Shown here one piece after another: positions 37,100 to 51,640 of a stretch of DNA of 64,000 nt (position 1 is its first letter; every line of letters starts with the position of its first letter). The DNA lies in the NCBI GenBank assembly GCA_025642065.1, contig JAODUP010000460.1:311001-375000 (forward strand), read 5' to 3'. The notes beneath the pieces are model-generated. The model was not told where the DNA came from and made no database searches. It worked only from the letters and a program-made list of their open reading frames with translations. The translations under genes were made by a program, and so were the position numbers. The stretch comes from Paralvinella palmiformis (lineage: Eukaryota; Annelida; Polychaeta; Terebellida; Alvinellidae).

Positions 37100-38530
37100 G
37101 AACGTATCTATCTGTTAAGTCACGTTTTGATGACAGTATGAATAAACTTAGTAAACATTCATTCGTCCCATTTGACAATCTCAAAAACACCGATTTTCAA
37201 AGCAACTTCAGATTTCAGAAGGAAACGAAATTTAAAATAACTCTTTCGCCATTACTGTGACAATTCTAGTAAACCACAGAAACATATTACATCTAAATCA
37301 AGCTGGGTTCTACCGAAAAAGGGAAGTGATACCGATTTACTAGAATGCGTAAATAACTTTCCGACGGAAATACTGGAACTAAGTGTCCCATTGGAGAAAA
37401 CAACAATAAATTCGTGTAATTTATACGTAAAAGTAAAGATGTAGTAATTGAAAACGTCTATTAAGGTTCAGTATTAGTTAATTTAGACAGAAATAATTAC
37501 ATTACTGAATGCCGTCGGTCAATTAAATAATGATAATCATTACAAGTATTCTTAATGAGATTACAGGCCCGAGAACGCTGATTCGAATAATTGTCATTTT
37601 AAATTAACTTATATCTGCCGGTATAATTTCTTTCACCTCCCTAGGAGTCAAGATCTCGATATTTCCATATAGTGCCTAAAATTCACAAATAGAGTAGATG
37701 TTGGACGATACCAAATATAACGCCTCCATTAAGACCAATATTATATGAGTGTAATAGTAAATGCTAAAACGCATCATCTTAAATAAATGATCACCTTTTC
37801 AATGGATCAGCCTTCTTTTATAAAAAATCTAAAATCTCTTACCTTTGCGCGAATAATTGCTTTCTGATAACATTAGATGTTAAAGTATATTTAGTAATAC
37901 AGATCACATGAAGAGGTTGCAAGGGGTCTGTGAAGTAATTGGAAATTATCCGTACATGATTCAGGAATAGTAAGTTTCGAATTATCTTTGGAGAGTAATG
38001 ACTTTAAAGGGGAATGGGTTATCAATAAGGACAGCACTTCTATTGGTAGTGAGTGATTCGGTGCCACCCTACCCCGATAAATACATGACAAAATTCGAAA
38101 ATGTCTTAAATGTCTGTTATTGCTTCATAGGTTTTTATCGGCATTTGAATGATGTTTTTATAATACGGCCGCATGCAAGATGGCGCTTTCTGATTTTCTA
38201 AATATTTCCTAACAAAAATGAACAGCCTATTAAATTTTATTCTTTAATCTGTATCGATTCGGTCAATTATTTAGATAACATCTGTATTCAAAGACCTCAA
38301 AAGTAAACTAATTTAGACTAACTAACCTTGAAACTAAACTAACATACAGGAAAATAACAAACTATGTTTAAAACAGCTAATAACAACCTGATGCTCCAAA
38401 ACTTAATTTTCATCCCAAACATACCATTAATGGTTTATTAAAAAAGCAATTATTTAAAAGACAAGAACACGTATTTGCGATAATCCGGACTATGTTTTGT
38501 TTATATACTTCAGCATATATACTTCTCAGA
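37100..38530 (+). mobile_element. Penelope-like element relic (reverse transcriptase)
   Basis: Broken frames follow the order of a Penelope-like reverse transcriptase. KDVVIENVY-stop-GSVLVNLDRNNYITECRR (37435-37521) matches the family pattern 'IxNADKGxAVVVLDRxxYxxE'. HIVPKIHK (37667-37690) is the 'LPKIHK' motif. TPPLRPILYECNSK (about 37720-37761) is the 'GRPIVSxxxS' motif. LDVKVYLVIQIT (about 37869) stands where 'LDVxSLYTNI' is expected. FYRHLNDVFIIR (about 38132-38167) is the catalytic 'RYxDDIFFIW' motif with the first aspartate replaced by asparagine. HPKHTINGLLKKQLFKRQ (about 38412-38465) matches the conserved C-terminal 'HPxHTxxGIPxSQ' region. No GIY-YIG endonuclease is visible downstream. 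Stops, frameshifts and the lost catalytic residue make it dead. Confidence 0.82.
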
Positions 38531-39449
38531 ATGATTAACATATTTAAACAATATTGCGTAAATAGGGTTTGGTTGATTTAATATGTTAGTTGGTTATAAG
38601 ATTTTCCCTCAGTGTTTAGTCTATCATTCCTAATCAATCAATATATCTAAGTAGATTTACAGCTTAAACGACCAAAACAACATTTTCACCATATAATTAA
38701 AACTTTCACGGAACGTATATACTTTAATTAAACATTCATTATATGCAGCATTGGATACATTTTTCATGAGTTACAGCAGAATGAGTTAGTCATAAAATGT
38801 AAATGCAAACTAATGTATTAGTATGTGTTCAGTTATTTACGGATACATGTGTACATTATATGGAGCAGATATATGTGTTGACAAAGCATTCCCAAAAGGA
38901 ATATCATATAATTTCACCAGATCATGCGTACGTAAATCTATTTTTGGTTAATTTATTGGTCTTACAAATTACGCTATATTTGATACCATCATTATATTTA
39001 GACGATAATAAACCATTGCCTAACTGTATAATTTACACCTTTTGTAATAAGGTATTAATATTAGATTAAGGTAATAATATACCAGGAAATGAATATTTAA
39101 GTTTTATAAGAACTGACTATCGCCTTGATTTTGGAACCAATGCATTTAGTATGTACCTTTTAGTAATTAATCAACGGAATCGAAGAAATGATATATTTTA
39201 ATGTATTGCATTCGCGGACATTGACGGTATTTAGACCAATTTCTATTCTCCACATCTTTACTAGACCATATTGCTGAGAATATTTGAATATAATGTTACT
39301 GATATACACATATGATAATTAATACCCATTGCATCAACTTTTTGTGTTTTTTGTTAAATGGTTATAAACACATGCATATGTCATTATAATAGAATAATCC
39401 AATCATCCACATGATATATCGGTTTCAGATATATGATTATAACTTAGAA

Positions 39450-40723
39450 GTTGATTTTGCGTTTGAAATAAATGGCATCGAATTTATTTGAATATATATT
39501 CCATTACAAAAAAAAAACACGTTATTATAAAGACTGCTAATAACTCGTAACAAAGGTAAATAATATATGTATTAAAATATAAATTTATTAATTATTAACT
39601 AGTCGAAATGGAGAAAGGAATCTTACTTAAAATAGCGGCATTTTGATTTGTTTTATAAACTTTTTTCCACTATGTCGAACGTATGATAGATCGGGAAGTA
39701 TATCATTATTTGTTGTACATGCAATGTTTACGTGGTTTGGAGACAAGGTCCATGAACGATAATCTGAGAATTTTAGTGAGTATTAATATTGAGATTGCTC
39801 AATCAATGTGAATCAGTAGGTTCATTTCATATTAAATCTAGATAAGCCAGTGTAGGGTATACACATTTTCGAATCACTGCTAGCACCAACTCTTGATTTC
39901 CTAAACTGACCGCATCACGAACTCCGATTGAACAACGTTACACCAGGTTGTCTACTTTGTTATAAAACATAAATTGTGGTCATTTTATTTCAGAATATCT
40001 AATGAATTTTTATCGATTTTAATATAATATGAGTTAATATTTAAATACGAGGGTTACTATCACAACGTTATGTATACTGCTGTTTGAACAGCTTACAACG
40101 ATTATGGATCACTGTAATCGTCGATGGTGGTCCTCACTTGAACATATATTACAACATCCTAATTATATGTCAATTATTTAACAGTATCCTTGATATTTCA
40201 AAACGCTTAAAGCTGCTATTTATTTTTTATATCGTCCTCTCGTCTTTTATCAGCGCAACACATTTAGTGTTAGCATTACCCTCTGAGGTAGCAAGCTGCT
40301 TCCATTATCACGCTATCATAGTATTCTCCAAAGATGATTAGTCGTGACTGAGTTAACGATTGGCCCAATGAGTAACAATTAATACTCAATAGGAACATTT
40401 ACAACCGATGAACTGATTTCTAGACTATATCATTACCACCAACCAACCCATTGAAACCCGTTGACGTTTTTCGGCAACAAGCTGTTTGTGTTTGTTATTT
40501 CAACTTCCATTTTGCATTTATTTTATTACGATAATATCGACCAGATATAACATAAGTCGGATTTCTGCCGTAATATATCAGCCCTAAATGTTTCTGAAAT
40601 TACCAACAAATGATAACATTCTCATCGAGATACTGTTGTTAGTCCTGAGTACGCTTTACATGAAAATGTAAAACATATATGTATGTGTGTGTGTGTGTGT
40701 GTGTGTGTTAGCGTGTACATGTT

Positions 40724-40793
<70 letters not shown>

Positions 40794-43000
40794 TTCGGTG
40801 TGTGTGTGTGTGTGTGCGCGTGTGCGATTATTAGAAAACCTGTTGTGATTCAGTTGAGAAGTTATGTTTTCTGTACGTAAATAATGTGCGGTATACTACG
40901 TGCGGTATATCAGTCTTTATGGGTATGCCACTCAAATGGTTTGCTTTGTTGGACAGCATTTAAGTGCACTCACAAAAGAGTGTTACTACTCGCGACTCAG
41001 GAATATAATTATTGTTACGTATCTAGAACAGTTACATTTGTGTCAGCTCGCTTGATTTGTGCGTTCTATATATAAGAACTGTATTGAAAATTCAATCTAG
41101 TGGTATGTTTGAATGTAATCATCCTCTTCCAATTCCTCAGCTCGCCGGATTTGTGTGTTTTACATTACAAGAATATAATTCATGTTCTACGTATATACCA
41201 ATATAATCATATACGTTCAATTCCAGTTATGTCCAGTTTGTGACATGATATTCAAGGCTAGAAATAATATGCTTGTCATTAATAACGCATCAATCATTTG
41301 TTATATCGTTCTAATGGTTATAGCATATACTATATATAGTATTTATCATGATTGTTTTGAAAATATTACTGTCTAACATTACCAGCGCTGATGGTGTGAG
41401 TTCATACTATTTCGCTTATGCAACATATCACTATTATAATAATTATAAATCAGTCCGTTTAATTGTAGTTGCTTTATGAAGACTGGCTGTTGATCGTAGT
41501 GTTCTTTCAAGACAGTGACAACTGAAACATAGGTTAACGTGAGGCATCCCGACCGCAGCTGGTTGTCATTTTAGATTTTTATTGGATAGCAACATTTAGA
41601 CTGGTTAGATGTTGCACAGGTGTCAGCAGAAAATGAATTCGGCCAGTGATGAAGCGTCCAGGGTTTCAACTCACCATGCGAGATTATCTAAATCAGAGAT
41701 CGAGCACTCACGCACATGTAAACAAACAAATTCTAATTCAGGCAACCGAGAACTATAATGGAGCCTTACTGACGAACCTTGATGAGAGCGCAACATTGAC
41801 ATAGGTACATGAACGTGCTTCACACAAGTATGAAGAACGGTTACAATGATGATAATGACGACTTGTGGAACATGTCTTTAATCAACGAGATAAAGAAGAT
41901 ACAAACAAACGCCATTGATATCCAATAAAGTAATGGTAATCTTTATTGCTATGTAACTATCTCCATTCTAGATTGCGTTATTGAATACATGTTCATTGTT
42001 CTAGCATGTTCAAGATATTTAAAATGCATAATGATAATTTGTCATTTTTAAAATCGTCATTTAATTTTTAATGGACACAACAAGTCAGTGATGTCATTAT
42101 CATATAAAGTTACATACATTTTCTATCAACCTCGCCAGTGGATACCACATCTGAGAAGATGAGCATTAGAGGCTGAGGTAATCAATGTCCGGTAGCACAG
42201 ATCGTCTTAAACTAAGTCATGAATTCCCTTTGACTTTCATTTATCAGTACAACTATTCATCTTTCTTTTATTGCCCAGCAACTTTATTGGACACCTTATG
42301 CCGTATATAAAATCTGATAGTTTTGCTGCCGTGATATGTGAACATTAAAGATTCTAGAGATGGCCTACAGGCGATAAATGTGTGAAATGTTAATGTGAGG
42401 CTTATATGGCTTATAGTAGAAGAACAATCGACCTTTTTTTTATGTTGTCATTCAACCAATAAATTACGCCAAAAGGAAAACAAACATACTTTCATTATTT
42501 ATTGAAAAGAAATGATTATAATCATCGATAATGATAGCGCCGTGTTAACTACCACTCCATGTAACAAAAACATGTTCATATTCCTTCAAGTCAATACATA
42601 TTAAAGCTTGTGGCTTTTGATTGGAAAAACGGTTTGAATAATGGATAGTTAGTTTGAAATAGACAAATGTACGAACTCCAACACCATTTACGTTCATAAG
42701 TATCTTTTTCTGATATATATATTTCTCCTCCTCTCTTTCTCTCCCATAAATTGTGTCCTGAATTAAAAATCGTGACATTATAAACTGATGATAAACATCA
42801 AAGATTATTATACTAACAACAGAAAATACAAAGCTGGATCATTAAAGAAAAAATTAAGGACATTAATATTTCACACAAGTCAAGAACAGCATATCAAAGT
42901 ATTGAATGATAGTGAATAATCTTTATAGAGGACAACCTTTCCAAACCGATAAACAGATAAAGAAAAGAAAATGGCTTAAGATCGCATATATCTATGAATG
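39450..43000 (+). repeat. Segmental duplication unit E
   Basis: Blocks: 1 at 39575-40000; a stretch at 40345-40440 pairing with about 27990-28075 of unit C'; 41640-41700 pairing with 12050-12110 of unit B; block 6 at 41775-42260; block 7 in short form at 42490-42640, then 42900-42970 pairing with 7365-7410 and 29696-29740. Blocks 2 to 5, 8 and 9 are absent. Frames at 40084-40341 and 40884-41075 have no partner in other units and no motif I recognise. Confidence 0.75.
40681..40825. repeat. (GT)n-(TA)n-(GT)n microsatellite
   Basis: GT run at 40681-40709, TA run at 40729-40763, and a second interrupted GT run to 40825. Confidence 0.93.
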
Positions 43001-44060
43001 TATAATAACGCATGTTTATATTGCGCCTGAACCAAGTTGGTCCGAATCTTAGAAAATGCTACCTTCACTGCTCCTTTGGCTACATGTTAGGTCCCTTTCC
43101 TACATTTTATGGTCCTTTTTACTGCATTTGCCAAACACCTGCTCCTAATGCTACAAAAGGTTATTCGTTTTCAGCGTGGTCCAAATGTGACACTTTTAAC
43201 TATATATAGGTCTCTTTGTAACACATCACCACTATCTATATGGTCCTCGTGGTACTGATAGATCGTAGAAATATATTTAAAATGTCCAAACTTTACTGTA
43301 ATCGTAAATCTGTGTTTCAGTTTGTACGATCCACAAGGTGGCAGCAGCTGCACAGCCACCTGCTTTGCATTGAATCTTGTTACATAAAACCTAGTATTAA
43401 ATTGTATTCTGTGAAATATTTGTAATTCCCTTAAAGAATGTATAGCAAGTGGCGGATTCAGGCTGAAGGGCTCATTAAAATACTATTTGGGAACATATGC
43501 CAGACCCACCCTTATATTTCCGTGCTAGCGTTTTTCATAAGTGACGTTCTGCAAAAGAGTAAATTTTTTATATTAAATATACTTTGTAAAATAGAATTAA
43601 TTTGATATGTAAAATCGCCAATTGTAACACTCATTGTATTATTTTGGCATGTTTGGTTATTATGATGTTTTTACTAAATTAAGTTATAGCGTATTTTCAA
43701 CACTTGTGATCACATGTGGTTACGGGATCTTTCCCACGCACATTTTCCCGCACATAATCGCCTAAATACATGTGTAGCACTATATATGGAGTGTGAAAGT
43801 TAATACGTTTCCCGCCTATTTCTAAGTTAATCCACTCAAAATATTAAGGCTGCTTGTCCCATGCTAATCAACCTGCTTGGTTCCCATGTGCCAAGTTACT
43901 TATTGCTTTTTAGAGGATGCCCAAACCATACAAATAATACAAAATATTTTGGTTCATTGGCCATGTGCTTCATTCTACTTCATGATTTAAAAGAATAATT
44001 ACTTTGACATTTAATTTGATTGATGTAATTTCTATTTCATTTCATATTTCTTATTTATCA

Positions 44061-44170
<110 letters not shown>

Positions 44171-47100
44171 TATTTTTCTTCTTGCCACCAATAGCCCCAT
44201 GAAATTGGTTTAATTTGAAATTGTACATAGATATCGTGAAATGGCGCAAACATATCAGACTAGATTACTCTAATATTCATTTAATGTTTATAATTGATTA
44301 ATACACCATTTCACAAACATATTTGTCATAATTGTTATTAAAATCAACTTGTACATGTATCACAAAATACACTTCGCCATATATTTTCTAGATTGTCAAA
44401 TTACAATAAACTTAACACACAATTAATGAATAGGGATATATAGCATTAACATGGAGTAAAATATAAACGTGTAACGTTATGAGGCAAGAACTAAACATGT
44501 CCTAGTTCAATGAGACAATCAATTGCTATTGAACGAATCAATTTCAATAAAGGGGGGCGTAAAAGAGAGCAATTTGGAAAATGAATATTTATCTCCCTGA
44601 TTAAATTTGCTTCATTTCACGTTTATACTTTAGCCTCAAGATATATCTCTGTCTAATAATCTAATCTTTGAGGCCTTGACCAATTCTTGGCATTGTACTC
44701 TACAAGTTTATCGTCCATTTTCAACAAGTCCAGAGGGTGGCTGGTCGTGAGTTACTAAAAGCTGAGTATTTGTGCTAAACCTTTCGATCCCACCGCTGGT
44801 AGAGCCTGCCGCCTCCTTCCAGGTAGAACATTCGCCTGTAGAAATTGGAAAGACAAGCATCTTAACATCATGCGGCAATTAATCATGCTTAATACACAAC
44901 ATGTGTTCTACAGCGCACGGAGAAAATGTCTAAGAAGTTATATTGACTAGGCAACACCAAATAATACTTGTTTTGAAACTTAACATATGGAAAACACATA
45001 TCAGTCTGGGATTCATTAAACCTTGGTTTTCAGCAATATTATGATTAAACTATTTTGCATTTGTAGTCAGTTTGTTCACACCAACCTATTCTTAAGAGAC
45101 AATCTAATAAGTTTTTGAACAAATAACATAATACTTAAGCATAATTAGTATCTTCATTGTGCAAAGACGTTGCTACATATAATCTGATTTAAAACGTCTC
45201 AATACCAATTTCGGTTAAGTTTGCTAATTTAAGGCCATACATCTTCAACCAAATTAATTTAAGATAACATTTCTTGATTTCTCCCGTAACTAATTATGAG
45301 ATTGCTCGGATATCTGAATAACTGTGGCTGGCGAAGTGGCACATGGCGATTATTATTTATTATTAAACATTCTCGTGTGAAAAGTGAAGGAATGTATTCT
45401 CATGTAATGACAATAAGACAGTATTTAACTAATTACATACTTACTTGGAGACTTTCAAAATTAAATTCCCCATCATTACTAGTTTCTTGAAGCTGTGAGT
45501 GTTAACTCATAACTAATAAATGTCTTGCGATTACCAGATTGAATGTGTTTTGGCAAATAAAATAAAACATTTTCTTGCTACTGCTAACATTGCACGCTCT
45601 ATTTGTTCAAGACCTGACCAGGTAGTATGTGGTGCCATCATGCCTATTGCTCTTGTTAAGTTTAAGTTATGGTTCATTTTATACTGTCTTGGAAGCATTC
45701 AGACCAACTAGCTATATATAGATTACATAAGGTCCCACTGTTCCCTAAAATGTAACAAAAAGACATATGGCTATCTATATACCAAACAGTCTGTGTTATA
45801 ACATTTTGGAAGCATCTAGACCAACTGAGTATAATACAAACTTGGTAATGATGAAGATGAGAGGGCCATGGAAGATAGCATCTGAAACTTCGGATAGAAT
45901 GATGCCATGTTTGCCTGGGCTGACGCTAAAAAAATAGAACAGTTCTGAGTTCTGAACTAAGCATGATGATTACTATGTTGCAACATGCCGTATTCTCTTC
46001 CAGCACCACAACAAACAAGAATGTTTCAGGTTATGAAACGTCAAAATTAGGACTATAGACGATATAGTCCTCATATTCGGAGAATTATACTAAATAATAT
46101 GGCACTTGGTAACATCTGACACGTGTAAAATACCATAAAGATCCGTATTTGATTAACTCATAAAACATATGTATCTTTATTAAACGTGGCACGATTTCAG
46201 AACAATTTGTATACAGCATACAAACGATGTTACTCTATATAATCCAATCACAAATATGCTAAATATCCAACTTGCTAAGTAATATAACTATCTATCTACC
46301 ATTAGTTATTTTTGATCACTACATCAGCAAATGTCACCTCAACTATGACATCTTCATACACTTAATGCATGATTCCTCGAAGTATCACACTGATTAGGGA
46401 TGTATAACACAAGTCAGCGGTTTGTATTTCATGAGGCAATGTTTGAAAAGGACCACACTATCTATCTATATTGAGTTGCCATTAGATAGGTAGATACGTA
46501 GATAGATCGACAAATACACATATATGTTATTAGGCCGATGGAGTTGTATAAATGGTTAGGAAAATGCACTAAAATCATTTTATAGTAAAGAGAATTCAAC
46601 AGAATAACATCATCTACTGCAATAGTTGATCCGATGAGATGTTCGGGAAAGGTTTCCATGCCACATTTCTAACGCGAATGTGTTTTCTCTAATATCACGG
46701 ATTCTTTATTGACTATCTAAATACCAAATTGTTCTGCTCTTCGCGACATTGAGGTTTTGGATACCTAGTGAAACTCGTATTTCCTACGATAAGACTACAC
46801 TTCTTGAGCCGCATTTGGAAATAAATGATCAAGTAGTGCTTTAGAATAATGAGTTGCCAGTATGTGTTAGGTATGAACGCTATAGTAAAACCGTTTAGAT
46901 GATTCTGTATTTATATATATCTACATGTACACCTGCAGAGTATATTTCCCATAGGAAGGTGGTATTTGTTTGTTTTTTTGTTAATAACCTGATGACACAT
47001 ATATAAATACATTGACGTGGTATTCCAAGCCCTAGGCAGGATGCTGTCATGCAAATCAAAATGAACATGGCTCCGATGCCATGTGAGAGGAATGGTGAAT

Positions 47101-47550
47101 TCACTCGTGTAATGAAAGGAGGCATTTCAGAGTTCGACAGCCTTCTTTATTTTCATTGTTAATAACTTTACAGTCAATTTGCCATGGGAACACCGTGATG
47201 AGTTACACTAGGCGTCAGGAGTTATCTTGGATCGGTTTATATCACAGCACGGACAGACAAGATGGTGTCATGTCAGCCACAACGACTCCAGAAAAAATCT
47301 CATTAAAAACCTGTAACACAGAAGATTACTTAATCGCTATCCAAGAGTTACCCTTTCTTCTCTTTCCTAGATTGTTTAGCCCCAATTTGGTATTGGAGAG
47401 CAGGTTTTAATGAAGGAATTAGATAGACATGAGAACATGGAAGTAGGTAGTGGAATTATGATGCTTGAATATAAATGATTTCACGATATCTTACTTGGTG
47501 GCGTCCTAGTGATTATAAATCGTTCCTGGTACTACGAAATTTGTGCACTA

Positions 47551-47553
<3 letters not shown>

Positions 47554-47649
<96 letters not shown>

Positions 47650-47657
47650 TATATATT
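47554..47657. repeat. Compound (CA)n-(TA)n microsatellite
   Basis: CA run at 47554-47582 followed by TA to 47657. Confidence 0.95.
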
Positions 47658-48118
47658 ATAAAAATAAATCGATAAAAACTTGAGCAAGAACTGCGTAAAA
47701 TATATAAATGGGACCCATAACAGTGTCTTAGGTCAGGTGGGGTGCCCTCATTTAAAAACCCTAGCAATAGCATATCAATATACAAACATACACATCCCGC
47801 CCTCTTCAACATACTACAAATCTTTCGTGCCTTATGTATTAGGTTTGTGAACAAAATCTGTTAGTCCTTTAACAATAATGATTGGTTTAACGCCAAATAT
47901 CCATTTAGTATCGATCAGTACATTTAAACACAGAATCGCGTTAGTAGATTATAATATATGAAAATTGTGGGGAAATATATAAAAACTATATTTTTTATAA
48001 TAAACCAATATCAGAAGGCTAGCAAATAACTGTGAGATGCAACACGTAGGTCTCAGTCTTGCCCATCTGTTTAAATGTACCAAGTTACTACATAATTACC
48101 ACACTTGTTCACTTATCA

Positions 48119-48251
<133 letters not shown>

Positions 48252-48959
48252 AAGAGGAGCGATGAATAATGATATCGATTAATACAAACAGCCAACTAAA
48301 CTATTCTATGGTGTAACTTGTTTTTACTTAAGATGCACTGGATATGATGACTAGTGAGGATATATCCTTGAAATATTTGGCATATGTTAGTAGTTATCTC
48401 GATTATATATTTTTTAAACGTAAGTGAAACTATTTATTAGAAAATTTGTTTTTTTTCTTCTTCTTTTGTCATAAATAAATTATGAAATATTTAACGTAGT
48501 CTTACAGTATGATAGCAAGCTGTACTAGTGATACAAGAAGTTTAAAGACATATTTGTTGCAATCAAATGCTACGGCTAACGATCTCATATTCCAATAGAC
48601 GAGATAATACGGAAGAAGCCTGCTGAAGGCTAGAACAAGCCTTCACAAACATCTGCAGTGGTCAATAGCCAGCCACAAAATGTAATGTAGTCAACCAGCC
48701 AGGCTCTCACACGTTGCCATTTGAAACCATAGAGTACAGTCTTTTTCAGTGATATATTAATACAAGTGTATTGACCCCACAGTATACATTCATTAGTAAT
48801 TTTCTGTGTTTCAAAATAAACCTTTACTTCAGAACGATTCCACACCAGTGATGATGACCTGTATCAACCGCACGGACAGCGGTCTGACAGGAACGGCGCC
48901 GCAAGCTGTTGTCTGGTTAGGGCGAAAACTGTCAACCCAGTAGTTTGAGTTGAAAACGC

Positions 48960-51075
48960 GCCACAATTACGTCGCATAGAGTAATAATTATAAAACTTAC
49001 AACACTTATACAGCACTAATTTTCTCGAAACGAAACGATCTCAGTAGCGCACCTAGTAAAGGGGACGGGCAAAGTTCATCAACAACGATCAGATGGAAAG
49101 GAAGCCTAGGCAGGATAAGCGAGTCTGCAAAATGTGAGTTTTCCAATGGTGACGGAAAGGAACCATGCTATTTGATGACTTAACATGTTCAGAGAGTGAA
49201 TTTCAAAGAGTTGCGACAAGAACTGAAGAGACACGAGTCCCAGCATGGGTTTTAACCATGGGAACACACACCAAATGAAAACCAGATGGAAGAGTTATCT
49301 GGGCTTTGGTACTAAGGAAAGCATGGACAATATATATGAAGGTACCCCAGAAGAAAGAGTTTGATACGCAATAATGTAAAGTTTGAAAATGAAGCGAGAA
49401 TGAACAGTGAGCCGGTGAAGAGATTTCAGAAGTGTTACAGAATGCAAACACCGAGGAGACCATGTGACAACCCTTGCTAAGCTGTTCTCAGCACACTGAA
49501 GTTTCAGAATATCTTAGATGCAAAGTTAAAAGAAGAGAGTTGGTGTAGTATGTTTTGTTGGCATTAAGCCTAAGTTTTTGTTTGTATGCCAACCAGAGAT
49601 ATCACTAAGACATTCAACAAGTTGTTTAAGGGAAAGGCTTAGATAACGATATGTATACTTGGGTGTCATCTGCATATAAATGATGGTCTAATGTGTGGCA
49701 GTGAATAAGTGAGCGTAGTGGTGTGGCTTACAGGGTAAATAGTAGTGCTCCAATAACCGAGCCTTGGGGCACACCGCAAAACAAAGGCACTGCATTTGAA
49801 AAACATGTTCTTATTTTTTTTTGTATTCAAACCTATTAACTAAGAAAATGCCATGCCTGATAGGCCGTACCCATCAGAGAGGCGATCTAGAAGAACAGAA
49901 TCATCAATGGTGTCAAAAGCTGCAGATAAATCTAATAGTGTTAGTGCATTAAGTGTAGGCTGGTTTATACATTGTGCAAAGGATATGTACAACTAGAAAA
50001 TCAATATTACCACTAGAAGCAGAAACAGGGAAAGAATTTGGGTTATCTTATCGTTGAAACTTTTGGAAAAATAATTGCGTGAATTAGTTGAATCATGAGC
50101 AGGCACAGAAACAGAAGCCAATTTTTATTTGTACAGTATCCAGTTACTGAGTTGACGAGGATTGTTAGAGTTGTTGGAGATCTTGTTCTTATAAAGTCAG
50201 AATTAATTTTATTCATGAGTCTATTGCAGAAATGACACCGTTTAGTATATCTAGACCTGTTAAGGTGTGTACGTGATTTCCTCCAAATACGTTCTAAATA
50301 TAGGCGATGCTCTTTAGTTTGATTATTTCAGGGGACGTCTATAGTGCAGGTTTTTTACACTTTATGAATTTTGATCTGACAGATGTGTGTTTGTCAAGTA
50401 ATGTTTACAGTGTAGTATGACATTGTTCTCATAATTGTGATAAGTCAGCTTTAGGGTTTGTAATAAACTCGGACTTTGCTAAGTCATCACTAAATGCAAG
50501 ATTTTCAATGTCATGAGTATACCGATAAAGAATGTTATGCTTAGAGTCAGCGGATTATGCTTATATTTGATTTCTGCTATGACAGTGAATAAACCATCTG
50601 TAGCAATTATTGTATGGATGTAATCCGTTGTAGACTGGGTCATGAGGATATAAAGCCAGCAACATTGAACGTGTGTGGAGAAAGAAACAACGTATTGTTT
50701 TAAGTCAAAACCTCTAAACATGTCATTAAATGTGGATGTAGCAGTAGAATGTGTATCCAAAATGAAAGTTGAAATCACCTAGGATGAGAAATTCAGGATG
50801 AATAGTGACTAAGCTTTCTAGTAAATCATGAAAGTCAACAAAGATGGATGGAGTTATTCCAATAAGGCGATAGAGAGTGTAAATGAACATTTACAAATGT
50901 CAATGCAGATAACCTCGAAACTAGAATAGATATGTACAAAATGGAACTTAACTTTAAATGTGTTTATTAATTTATTACCAGACGTTTTGTCATGAGGGCT
51001 TAGCCAAATCTCAGTGAGGGCGAGAATATCCAACTACATTTAGGAGGAAACAAAATGACTAAACTAAAACAAAAG
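48960..51075 (-). mobile_element. LINE family II (CR1/L2-like), long dead copy
   Basis: Read on the minus strand, endonuclease motifs come first: LDILALTEIWLSPHDK (about 51040-50990) and EFLILGDFNFHFG (about 50800-50755). A stretch beginning FNDMFRGFDLKQYVV follows in the frame 50778-50479. Reverse transcriptase motifs come next: [22 protein letters not shown] (about 49940-49870) and GVPQGSVIGALL (about 49780-49745), plus a YADDTQVYISL motif near 49680-49645. The C-terminal region contains MVKTHAGTRVSS in the frame 49463-49203. It then reads through an FRHHWKTH-like segment near 49150, and the 3' end contains the 'gtgctgtataagtgttgt' type of terminus near 49000. Stops and deletions are frequent. 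It shares its C-terminal region with 53530-54345 and its RT motif with 59392-59536. The GC-rich 48840-48960 beside it is of uncertain origin. Confidence 0.85.
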
Positions 51076-51299
51076 TGTGTGTTGTCTGGCACATGTATAC
51101 TTATTCAAACAAAATCAAAGATATTTTGTAATTTTGTGGGGTCTAATGGGAATAAAATTGTGATAAAGTTGATAGTGATAAATTGTTTCTAATAGAGGAT
51201 ATGTCGCAGACGGTTTGTGTTGTGTTCATGGTTGAAATAGAATGTTTTCTGGAAAACGCATATTACTTATTACTTTAAACAAAGAATGTAAGGTGTCAG

Positions 51300-51344
51300 G
51301 TATAAATTGTATAACATCGTTGTTCAACTTTTCTCTTAAATTAT

Positions 51345-51389
<45 letters not shown>

Positions 51390-51640
51390 ACCACACGCAC
51401 GAGGAATGTGAGGCATATAAGAATACTAATATATACGTTCACGAATAGAGGTTCTATTTTAGAAGAGCTATCTTATATCAATTACATTTAGCCCAATAAA
51501 TACTAAGTTTTCTCTGGAGTGTCATAGACCGGTAACCACGATCAAACTGTTATCATTCATTGATCATCTCCATAACCTAACCTAGCCAGCTAATGCTGAC
51601 ATATCACGGCAGATAAACAGACGAATATTAGTTCTAAGTA
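51300..51640 (+). repeat. Unit fragment F, similar to unit A
   Basis: The CA array (51350-51389) and about 250 bases after it align with unit A 3290-3530. Best stretch: 51585-51615, CTAGCCAGCTAATGCTGACA and following bases, against 3473-3503. It lies 8 kb beyond unit E, with LINE family II to its left, and suggests the duplicated region once extended further. Confidence 0.6.

Larger units (their letters stand above)
34020..39440 (+). repeat. Segmental duplication unit D (interrupted by a Penelope-like relic)
   Basis: Blocks: 1 at 34125-34560; 2 at 34990-35700; 4 at 36020-36640, with the empty SINE site near 36248; a C'-like stretch at 36700-36930 that pairs with 25310-25510; 8 at 38700-39300. 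Block 3 is missing. The left part of a CT/TA array like that of unit A is joined directly to the TG-rich right part preceding block 4, as if the interval was lost by recombination between simple repeats. Blocks 5 to 7 are absent and a Penelope-like relic occupies 37100-38530. The segment just before block 1 (34020-34125) also precedes block 1 in unit E, so D and E look like each other's closest relatives. Confidence 0.8.

Noticed and set aside
44735..44800. tRNA-like or SINE-head sequence with TGGCTGG and TTTCGATCCCACC boxes
   Set aside because: The bases flanking the would-be T loop do not pair, there is no acceptor stem, and no second copy was seen.
46440..46510. CTAT/TAGA-rich inverted stretch as a regulatory hairpin
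   Set aside because: It is simple-sequence texture with poor pairing and no supporting context.
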